A DNA stretch of 51,454 nt, taken from positions 1 through 51,454 of the forward strand of contig NZ_PRLC01000019.1 in assembly GCF_003287455.1 (NCBI RefSeq), given 5' to 3'. Both the position numbers and the translations under genes were made by a program. A model generated the notes under the pieces. That model did not search any database. It was not told the DNA's origin and worked only from the letters and a program-made list of their open reading frames with translations. This DNA comes from Faecalibacterium hattorii. GTDB lineage: Bacteria > Bacillota > Clostridia > Oscillospirales > Ruminococcaceae. Of the stretch, positions 8,846-18,000 are shown piece after piece. How positions within the stretch are numbered: position 1 is the first letter of the stretch; every line of letters begins with the position of its first letter.

Positions 8846-9732
8846 TGGAGCAGAAAAAAGAATCGGTCTACCTTATCAACGATGAACGCTATCTGCATCT
8901 CCGGGAAAACGGTGCAGGGGTCGGCTTTGCCACTTATAACAAGGTGACTGGCGAGCCGCTGGAAAGTGGGCAGATCTCGGAAAAGAATCTGCCGCCCGAT
9001 GGCAGGAACGCCATTTCTGCCGCCCGGAACTGGTATCTGTTTGAACTTTCGGACGATGACCGCAAGGTCATCCAACAGGAAAGCGTAAAGATTCTCGAAA
9101 ACATCCCGCAGGCGGGCATCGGCAGACGGCGCATCTGGGAGCCGGAAACGCTGCCGAAGGATATTCGTCTCATCAACAGCCACTATGATGACCTCTATCG
9201 CATTCCAGATGGCGGCGTGATTCAGGTGGATTACCCGGATGGGCACAGTTTTACGGCACGGGTGGAACATCTGGATGATTATCACTTTGACATGGGCGGT
9301 CTGGGCAATGTGTTCCACATCTGCCAGTTTGCCGAAGTCATGGAACGAAACCATGCCGACTTCTACCCGGAGATTCAGACACAGGACGAGCAGGCGGCGT
9401 GGGAACTGGGCGGCAAAGGCTACCTTGCCATCCAGTCTTGTGAGGATGGATGGGACTACACCCTCTACCACAGCGATTATTCCGTGATGGACGGCGGGCA
9501 GTTGGATGCCCCGGAACTGACCATTCAGGAAGCCCGTGAGCAGATTCTGGAAGCGCACCACATGGAAAAGGGGCGGCGGCTGTTGCAGGACTACGATGCC
9601 GTCATGGACAAAGTTGCGGAAGCCGAGGAACTGAGTGCAGACCATCGCCCTTCCACACTGGAAAAGCTGGCAGAACTGGCAAGTGATACGTCTGCGCCAA
9701 AATCGTCTGCACGTTCTGCGCCAGAACTGTGA
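8845..9732 (+). CDS. Uncharacterised ICE protein downstream of topB
   Basis: A 295-residue soluble protein without signal peptide or membrane helix. It is acidic and rich in aromatic residues (GGVIQVDYPDGHSFTARVEH; GWDYTLYHSDYSVMDGGQLD). It looks like the large polyvalent-protein-associated/DUF4316-type proteins of these elements, but I cannot assign a family firmly. ATG 8845 overlaps the topoisomerase stop. The position between topB and YodL is typical, and a role in transfer or in countering recipient defences is possible but unproven. Confidence 0.7.
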   Translation: MEQKKESVYLINDERYLHLRENGAGVGFATYNKVTGEPLESGQISEKNLPPDGRNAISAARNWYLFELSDDDRKVIQQESVKILENIPQAGIGRRRIWEPETLPKDIRLINSHYDDLYRIPDGGVIQVDYPDGHSFTARVEHLDDYHFDMGGLGNVFHICQFAEVMERNHADFYPEIQTQDEQAAWELGGKGYLAIQSCEDGWDYTLYHSDYSVMDGGQLDAPELTIQEAREQILEAHHMEKGRRLLQDYDAVMDKVAEAEELSADHRPSTLEKLAELASDTSAPKSSARSAPEL

Positions 9733-9740
9733 GGTGGACG

Positions 9741-10256
9741 ATGCAGCAAAAATGGAACCAGAATTTTGACGGTGAACCCATGACGGACATCCCGCAGAAG
9801 TTTCTGAACGCAGGGTGCGATGTTTATATGGTGATGCAGCTGCGGCATGACGAAAAAATCTTCGATGAAAGATTTGCTTCCATGCGGGAACTGCATCGTC
9901 GGGGCAAAACGCCAGACCCGGAGCATTATGAGGTCACCTACTATGCTGATTTGCCCGCCATGTGGCAGGATGTGCCGAACAACGAGATTTTGGAAGAACT
10001 ATTTCAGATGTTCAACCTCTCCCGTCCGCAGGATTTTGAGGGGCACAGCCTGTCCGTCAGCGATGTGATTGCACTCAAACGCAATGGCGAGGTGTCTGTG
10101 CATTATGTGGACAGCATCGGCTTCAAAGATTTACAGGGGTTTCTGGACAGGCAGCCGGAACGCCCTTCGGTGCTGATGAATCTCAAGGAAAAGTGCGATG
10201 CCCCGGAGTGCAATCCCACGGTATGCCGGAAAGTGAGGGCTGAACATGAACTTTAA
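9741..10256 (+). CDS. YodL-domain protein
   Basis: A 171-residue protein. Residues 90-130 (RPQDFEGHSLSVSDVIALKR, then VHYVDSIGFKDL) match the YodL domain, widespread in Tn1549-type elements. GAGGTGG upstream supports ATG 9741 rather than the in-frame upstream codon. The function of YodL is not established. The gene overlaps the next by 11 bases. Confidence 0.75.
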   Translation: MQQKWNQNFDGEPMTDIPQKFLNAGCDVYMVMQLRHDEKIFDERFASMRELHRRGKTPDPEHYEVTYYADLPAMWQDVPNNEILEELFQMFNLSRPQDFEGHSLSVSDVIALKRNGEVSVHYVDSIGFKDLQGFLDRQPERPSVLMNLKEKCDAPECNPTVCRKVRAEHEL

Positions 10257-10449
10257 CCATGAAGAACTCATGCTGATGATGCTTTACAACACCGGCACCC
10301 GGATGGGGCTTATCCACGAACTGCGGCTCATGCAGTGCTACCTGATGCCTGACGAAACTGCCCTGCGGGAGTTGTCGGAGAGTGTTATCGAAAAGCTGAA
10401 ACTACTGACCGATGCCGAGTTTGCCGAACTGGAATTTCCGCTCGACTGA
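10246..10449 (+). CDS. Transposon-transfer assisting (TTRAP-type) small protein
   Basis: A 67-residue helical protein (MNFNHEELMLMMLYNTGTRM; ending KLLTDAEFAELEFPLD). It matches the transposon-transfer assisting family normally found after YodL. Its start lies inside the YodL gene, so the two are probably co-translated. The mechanism is unknown. Confidence 0.65.
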   Translation: MNFNHEELMLMMLYNTGTRMGLIHELRLMQCYLMPDETALRELSESVIEKLKLLTDAEFAELEFPLD

Positions 10450-10454
10450 ATTTT

Positions 10455-10477
10455 GCCGCCTGCGGGCGGCGTACATA
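10455..10477 (+). repeat. Hairpin followed by GTACATA, copy 3
   Basis: GCCGCC (10455-10460) and GGCGGC (10465-10470) pair around TGCG, then GTACATA occupies 10471-10477. It lies 5 bases after the TTRAP stop and marks the end of this transfer transcript segment. Confidence 0.55.
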
Positions 10478-10483
10478 GGCTCT

Positions 10484-10511
10484 TTTACAATGGGATTCGG
10501 TGTGGTATACT
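10484..10511 (+). promoter_or_regulatory. Sigma-A-type promoter for the PepSY lipoprotein
   Basis: TTTACA (10484-10489) and TATACT (10506-10511) are separated by 16 bases. A leader of about 100 bases follows to the lipoprotein start. The passenger unit can thus be expressed independently of the transfer genes. Confidence 0.5.
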
Positions 10512-10620
10512 GAACTCGACAAATCGTATATACCCTGTACACAAAAATTTCACTTGTGATCTGGCAGGATATCGGCTACACTTTACACATTCCAATCTGA
10601 TAGGAAGGATAAGAAAGAAT

Positions 10621-11460
10621 ATGAGAAAGAAATGGATTTTTATCGGAGCGGCATTTGCACTTGCAATGACCCTGACCGGATGCAGAGATAATGCGGCAGC
10701 CAGTATTCCGCAGCAAAGCAGCCAGGAGCAGACACAGATGATCCCTATGGAGGAGGCACAGGAAGCGGCGTTAAAAGCAGCGGATATTGTAGCGGCAGAT
10801 GCAGACATTTCAGCCACGACCTTAAGTGAGGTGGCGGGAGTGGCCTGCTATAAGGTGGAATTTACTTCCGGAGAGTATGCCTACGCCTACACGATCAATG
10901 CAGAGACAGGAGCTGTCATGGAAATGAGCAGCCAAGAACAGAATGCGCAGGCTTCCGGGACACAGACGGAGACGGCAGACCCCGCTGCCCCTGCTCCGGC
11001 ACAGAATGCAACAGGTACCGGAACCGTGGATGAAGCAGCAGCACAGAAGATCGCACTGGAGCATGCCGGAGTGAAGGCAGCGGATGCAACGATCACCAAG
11101 TCAAAGCTTGACTATGAAGACGGACGTCAGGTATATGACATTGAATGGTATGCAGGCGGTGCAAAGTATGACTATGAGATTGCGACAGACACCGGAGAGA
11201 TCATCAGCTCCGCATATGAAGAAAAAACGATGGGAGCAGACAGCAAGAACGTTACGGTCAGTGAGGCAGATGCAAAGAAAACAGCCCTTGACCGTGTAAG
11301 CGGAGCAACGGACAAGGATCTCTACGAATGGAAGCTTGATTATGATGACGGACGTCCGGAATACGAAGGAAAGATCATCTACGGTGGAACGGAATACGAA
11401 TTCACGATTGATGCAGCGACCGGATCCGTAATGGAGTGGGATGCTGAGAAGGTCCGTTAA
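10621..11460 (+). CDS. Lipoprotein with three PepSY domains
   Basis: A 279-residue lipoprotein. The signal peptide ends in a lipobox (LTGC, Cys near residue 21). Three PepSY-type repeats follow, at about residues 40-100, 135-200 and 215-277; each starts with an alanine-rich helix (EAAQKIALEHAG-like) and ends in strands with a TGxVxE-type turn. PepSY domains are thought to modulate extracytoplasmic proteins, classically peptidases. AGGAAGG precedes ATG 10621. The gene interrupts the usual order between TTRAP and the methylase/helicase gene, so it is probably an inserted passenger. Confidence 0.82.
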   Translation: MRKKWIFIGAAFALAMTLTGCRDNAAASIPQQSSQEQTQMIPMEEAQEAALKAADIVAADADISATTLSEVAGVACYKVEFTSGEYAYAYTINAETGAVMEMSSQEQNAQASGTQTETADPAAPAPAQNATGTGTVDEAAAQKIALEHAGVKAADATITKSKLDYEDGRQVYDIEWYAGGAKYDYEIATDTGEIISSAYEEKTMGADSKNVTVSEADAKKTALDRVSGATDKDLYEWKLDYDDGRPEYEGKIIYGGTEYEFTIDAATGSVMEWDAEKVR

Positions 11461-11478
11461 GACAGACAGGAGAAGTAG

Positions 11479-11844
11479 TTGTGTACAAAGATTATCAATG
11501 ACCAGTTAACAGATTTATTTTATAACTTTATCGAGATGGAAGACCGTATTGCGGCCAATGACCGGTATGCAGACTTAAACAGCTCGGATATGCGGTTTTT
11601 GTCCGCCGTAGGAAAAGGTGTTTTAGGGGATGATTGCCTTATTGATTGTTCCCAAATTCCTATGATTTATTGTAATTATGATACACAAGATGTTGTAGAT
11701 ATAACACATGATGATTTACAGGTGGGGGACGAAATCATTTTGGCTATTCGGGGTTCGGAAATAGAAAATCTTCAAAAGGAAGATGACAATAAAGCAAAAA
11801 TAACAGTTGAACAATTACAATTAGGTACACAGAGAATTAAATAA
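11479..11844 (+). pseudogene. Truncated MarR-like regulator with an unrelated C-terminus
   Basis: The frame begins at TTG 11479 behind AGGAGAAG. Its first ~40 residues (INDQLTDLFYNFIEMEDRIA) resemble the first helix of MarR-family regulators, but the winged-helix DNA-binding part is missing. From about residue 45 it continues into unrelated sequence (DDLQVGDEIILAIRGSE) that looks like a small beta-barrel fragment of another protein. This is best read as a gene chimera from a deletion or recombination after import with the PepSY gene. DNA-binding function is unlikely. Confidence 0.45.
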
Positions 11845-11974
11845 TTCCCAGTTTGTCGATGATTGTCAACTGAGATAATGTCATAGGGCATTGTTCCGAA
11901 ATTTTTTCATAACCCGCAAAAAGTGGGCTTGATAGAATACTTCCATTCATGCTATAAACTACCATAGATTCCAT

Positions 11975-12007
11975 AAGCGAGTGACCTGAAAAGGCCGCTC
12001 GCTTTTT
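11975..12007 (+). terminator. Rho-independent terminator
   Basis: AAGCGAG (11975-11981) pairs with CTCGCTT (11998-12004), followed by a T-run. It ends the passenger unit just upstream of the ribosome-binding site of the methylase/helicase gene. Confidence 0.6.
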
Positions 12008-12038
12008 TGTTTACAACGAGATTGAAGGGAGGAACGCT

Positions 12039-15000
12039 ATGCCAAGCAAAACCGAAGAATATCTCGCCCTTGCCCAGCGCACAGCCAACGGCTTGACCCG
12101 GTACTGGGAAAGCTGGACGGACTACCTGACCACCGCATCCCGGCTGTACAAGTACCCCTTTGCCGACCAGCTCATGATCTACGCCCAGCGCCCGGATGCC
12201 ACCGCCTGTGCCGACTTTGACATCTGGAACAACCGGATGAACCGCTATGTGCGCCGGGGTTCCAAGGGCATCGCTCTGCTGGACGAATCCAGCGGATTTC
12301 CCCGGCTGCACTACGTCTTTGACGTAAGCGACACCGGGGTTCGGCGCAATTCCCGTGACCCGGAGGTGTGGCAGCTCAACGATGACCTGTTCCAGCCGGT
12401 ATCGGAAATGTTGGCGCAGGAATACGGCATTCACCATGAACGGCTCAGCCAGCAGATTGCGGACATTGCCGGAAAGCTGGCAGAATCCTACTGGGACAAC
12501 AACAGCACAGACATCCTCGCCATCGTTGACGGTTCGTTCCTGATGGATTATGATGATGCCGGACAGGAACTCCAGTTCAAGAGTGCCGCCGCAATCAGCA
12601 TCATGTACACCATTTTGGAACGGTGCGGTTTTGAACCAGAGGGTTATTTTGACCGGGACGATTTTCAGGCAATTTACGATTTTTCGACCCCGGATGCTGT
12701 CTATGCACTGGGTACGGCGGTCAGCGATTGCAGCCGTGATGTGCTACGGAATATCGAGCGTACCGTCAAAACCACCATCCGTCGCCGCAATGTAGAAAGG
12801 AGCCAGCATGAATATGAAGAACAGGAACGTGACCTACTCGACCATCGGGGATTACCAGCTCCCGAACCTGACCCTCAGCCAGCCGAAGATCCCGTTGGGC
12901 AAGTACGGCAGGATGCGCCGGAACTATCTGAAGCAGCATCACCCGGTGCTGTACAACTCGATGCTCCTGAACGGAACGCTGTACCCGCATCTGATGGAGC
13001 TGGAGCAGACGGCAGAGAGCCGGATGCAGCAGATGATGACCGAACTGCTGAAGCAGAACCCAGCCCCGGACAAGGAGAAGAACCAGATGAGCTGGGTGAG
13101 GCACATGAACAGCCTGCGGGCGCAAACCGAGGAAATCATTCTGACGGAGCTGATTTACAGCTAAGTTTTCTGGATGCCGCCATCCCTACCGAAGCAGAAC
13201 AGATTAAGAACATCGACCGAGCGGAGAGCGAGAAATCGTCCTCCGCTTTTGTTTTGTCGCAGGCTGAAATCGAGAACGAACTGCGTAAGCATGGTTCTGG
13301 GTTTACAGGTGGCAAGCAGCGCATTATGGCGCTGTACCAGACCCAGCCTGACCGCAAACTCCGTGCCAAAGCACTGGCAAAGGAGTACGGCATTGGTGGG
13401 CACTCCTACGATTTTCTGGACGGAAGCTGGGGTTTTGTGAATCACGACTGGAAGGGTCTGGAATTTGACCATTACCCCGACCACCAGAAAATCACCCTGA
13501 AATGGGCGCAGGTGGAAAAGTATATCGACCTAATGATCCAGTCCGACCGCTACCTGACGGATGAAGAAAAGGAGCAGTGTACCACTGTACAGGAAGAAAA
13601 CGGCTACAAAGTCGGTGACGATGTAATGGTTGATTTGCCCACTGGAACCATCGAGGGCACCATTGGCTATATCGGCGAAACGGATGTTCGCATCGACACC
13701 AGCGCACACGGACAGTCGTGGGATAACGAAGTTATCAACAAACGACAATTCGAGGACGGTCTGCGGCAGAATGAACCTAGCCAGCGTGTGGATGAAATGC
13801 TGGAGCAGGCAGAAACCATCTACAAGGAATCCGAGGTGCCGGAATATGCGCGTTTTTCTGTCCGCGAAGTGGTCGGAGGTACGTCCCAGCTTTTTGCTAT
13901 CTGGGATGATCTCAATGAGGGCTACTATGCAAATGATAACGGAATGGCGCAATTTACAGACAAGGAGCAGGCCGAATCCTATTGCACCGCTTTGAAAAAA
14001 GAGACGGATGAACGAACCGCCGCCGATTGGCTTGCAGTGGAAAAGGCAAAGTTTTTGGCAGAAAATGAACCTGTTCCCGCTCTCCCAAAAGAGCGTGATT
14101 ACCGTGTGGGCGATACAATCCGTCTGGACGGTAAGGATTTTACGGTCGAAACTGTCGGAACTCTGAACATCCAGCTTCGTGACCCGGATGAGGTCTATCC
14201 GGTTGCCCGCTCGGAAAGCAAGGAAAATCTGGAACGGCTGCTGCGCCAGCCGGGCAACATCCATCTGCACAACCTGACGGTCAATCTCACTCCTGCGCAT
14301 GAGCCGGACGAGGACAAACCGCCGCTTACGGACGAAGAACTGGACGAACTCCCCATCTCTACTGTGATGGACGGAAAAGTGCAGACCTTCCCGGATGCCG
14401 CTGCCTTGGATGAAGCTCTGAATGCTGAACCTGCGCCGGAGCCTGCTGGGAACTTCCGCATCACGGACGACCATCTGGGCGAGGGCGGCGCAAAGCAGAA
14501 ATATGCCCGGAATTTCGAAGCCATCCGCACCCTGTTCAAGCTGGAAGAGGAGCATCGGGGTGCCACCGCCGAGGAACAGCAGGTGCTTTCCCAGTATGTG
14601 GGCTGGGGCGGTCTGGCAGATGCCTTTGACTCCGGCAAAGACAGTTGGGCAAAAGAGTACGTCGAACTGAAAGGACTGCTCTCCGAGGACGAATACGCCG
14701 CCGCTCGTTCCAGTACCCTGAACGCCCACTACACCAGCCCCACCGTTATCCGTGGTATCTACGATGCGGTGGAACGCATGGGTTTCCGCAGCGGTAACAT
14801 TCTGGAGCCTAGTCTTGGTGTGGGCAACTTCTTTGGAATGCTGCCGGACAGCATGGCAGACAGCCGGCTGTACGGCGTGGAACTGGACAGCATCACCGGG
14901 CGCATTGCCAAGATGCTGTATCCGCAGGCTGACATTACTGTTGCCGGTTTTGAGACCACAGACCGGCGTGACTTCTACGATCTGGCGGTGGGCAACGTAC

Positions 15001-18000
15001 CCTTCGGCAACTACAAGATCAACGACAAGGCGTACAACAAGTTGGGATTCTCCATCCACAACTACTTTTTCGCCAAGGCTATCGACCAAGTGCGTCCGGG
15101 CGGCGTGGTGGCGTTCGTCACCAGCCGCTACACCATGGACAGCAAGGACAGCACCGCCCGCAAGCACATGGCAGAGCGTGCCGATTTGCTGGGTGCCATC
15201 CGTTTGCCGAATAATGCGTTCCGTGCTAACGCAGGCACAGATGTTGTCAGCGACATTATCTTTTTGCAGAAGCGTGACCGCCCTGCGGACATTGAGCCGG
15301 ACTGGGTGCAGCTTGGCAAGACCGAGGACGGCTTTGCCATCAACCAGTATTTCGTAGACCATCCGGAGATGGTGCTGGGCGAGCTGACCACCGAAAGCAC
15401 CCAGTACGGACGGGAGGAACTGACCGTTGCACCCCTTGAGGGCGCAAACCTTGGCGACCAGCTTGCCGAAGCGGTGCAGCACATCGAAGGGCAGTACACC
15501 GAAGTCGAGGTGGAAACACCAGATATTACGGATGCCGAGGCAGAGCGCAAGACGCTCCCTGCTGACCCGGATGTGAAGAATTTCTCCTACACCGTGGTGG
15601 ACGGCGAGGTGTTCTACCGGGAAAATTCCGTGATGACGCAGGTGGAGCTGTCCGACACCGCCAAGGGGCGTGTCACCGGCATGGTGGAGCTGCGGCAGAT
15701 CGTCAACGAGCTGATTCAACAGCAGTTGGAGGATTACCCCGATGCCGACATTAAGGCAACGCAGGAGCGTTTGAACGCCGCCTACGATGCCTTTACCGCC
15801 AAATACGGTCTGCTGAACGACCGCAAAAACGGGCGGCTGTTTGAGCAGGATTCCTCCTATTATCTGCTGTGTTCGCTGGAAAATCTGGACGAGCAGGGGC
15901 AGCTCAAGAGCAAGGCGGCAATGTTTACGAAACGCACCATTCGCCCGGAGCGCACCGTCGCCAGTGTGGACACCCCCAGCGAAGCATTGGCGGTGTCCAT
16001 CGGAGAGCATGGCAAGGTGGACTTGCCCTATATGGCGGAGCTGCTGGGCACATCCGGCGAGTACGGGCGCATTACCACCGAACTTTCCGGCGTGATCTTC
16101 AAGGACCCCGCCGCCGACCCCACTGACCCGGAAGTCGGCTGGCAGATGGCAGACGAGTACCTTTCCGGCGATGTCCGGGCGAAGCTGCGGATGGCACAGT
16201 TCGCCGCTGAGACAAACCCGGAATTTGTGGTCAACGTGGATGCACTGACCAAAGCACAGCCCAGAGAACTGGAAGCATCTGAAATTGATGTACGGCTGGG
16301 TGCTACTTGGCTGGACCCGGACATTATCCAGAAGTTTATGACCGAGACGTTCCAGATTCCCTACTATCTGCGCCATGCAGTCAAGGTGAGATATTCTCCC
16401 TATACCGCAGAATGGCGTGTGGAGGGCAAAACTGCCACCGGGCGGGGCGATATTATCTCCTCCGAGACCTACGGCACCAGCCGTGCCAATGCCTACAAGA
16501 TTCTGGAGGAGACCCTGAACCTGAAAGATGTCCGCATCTATGACACCATTGAGGATGCCGAAGGCAAGCCCAAGCGGGTGTTGAACAAGCGGGAGACTAT
16601 GCTGGCACAGCAGAAACAGCAGGTCATCAAGGACGCTTTTGCGAACTGGGTCTGGCAGGACCCCCAGCGGCGCATTGTGCTGGTGAAGCAGTACAACGAG
16701 CTGTTCAACTCCACTCGCCCCCGTGAGTATGACGGAAGTCACATCAAATTCGTGGGTATGAACCCTGAAATCACCCTCCGGGAACACCAGCGCAACGCCA
16801 TCGCCCATGTGCTTTATGGCGGTAATACGTTGCTTGCACACGAAGTGGGGGCTGGGAAGACCTACGAAATGGCGGCATCCGCCATGGAAGCAAAACGCCT
16901 TGGTTTGTGCCAGAAAAGCCTTTTCGTAGTGCCCAATCATTTGACAGAGCAGTGGGCATCGGAGTTTCTGAACCTCTACCCTAACGCAAAACTTTTGGTG
17001 GCACGGCGCAAGGACTTTGAGACCGCCAACCGCAAAAAATTCTGTGCCCGCATCGCCACCGGCGATTACGATGCCGTTATCATCGGCCATTCGCAATTTG
17101 AGCGCATTCCGCTGTCCTTTGAGCGGCAGGAGCGTATCATTCAGGAGCAAATTTATGAAACGCTTGCCGCCATCAACGAGCTGAAAGTCCACGCAGGCGA
17201 GAATTTCTCCATCAAGCAGATGGAAAAGACCCGGAAAACGCTGGAAACCAAGCTGGAAAAACTGCGCTCCGATGAGCGCAAGGACGATGTGATCACCTTT
17301 GAGCAACTGGGCGTTGACAGGCTCTTTGTGGACGAAAGTCATTTTTACAAGAACCTCTTTTTGACCACAAAAATGCGAAATGTCGCAGGATTATCCACCA
17401 GCGAAGCCCAGAAGTCCAGCGATATGTTCGGCAAGTGCCGCTATCTGGATGAGATCACCGGCGGGCGGGGCGTGGTGTTCGCCACGGGTACGCCCGTGAG
17501 CAATTCCATGACCGAGCTGTACACGGTCATGCGGTATTTGCAGTACAGCACCTTGCAGCAGAAAAAGCTGACCCACTTCGACTGTTGGGCATCCACCTTT
17601 GGTGAGACCACCACCGCCATTGAGCTTGCCCCGGAAGGTACAGGGTACCGTGCCCGCACCCGGTTCGCCAAGTTTTTCAATCTGCCGGAGCTGATGTCCA
17701 TGTTCAAGGAGGTTGCGGACATTAAAACCAGTGACCAGCTTCACCTGCCTGTGCCGGAGGCAAAGTTTGAGACCGTGGTGGCAAAGCCGTCCGACCTCCA
17801 AAAGGAAATGGTGCAGGAGTTGAGCAAACGTGCTGCGGAAATTCACTCCGGCAATGTGGATGCGTCTGTGGACAATATGCTCTGCGTCACCAACGATGGG
17901 CGCAAGATTGGTCTGGACGTTCGCCTGATGAATCCCATGCTCCCGGACGACCCCAACAGCAAACTCAACGTCTGTGTGCAGAACGTGCTGAAGATCTGGG

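Noticed and set aside
11520-11844. Alanine-racemase C-terminal domain in the chimeric MarR gene
   Set aside because: Only the short VGDEI-like stretch resembles it; no catalytic tyrosine or full fold is visible.
13530-17342. A 1270-residue open frame on the minus strand
   Set aside because: It is the antisense of the giant methylase/helicase gene, has no family features and no ribosome-binding site. Similar antisense frames at 367-1437, 4460-5674, 22607-24385 and 26353-27771 (-) and at 29191-30429 and 38118-39347 (+) are G+C-driven shadows.
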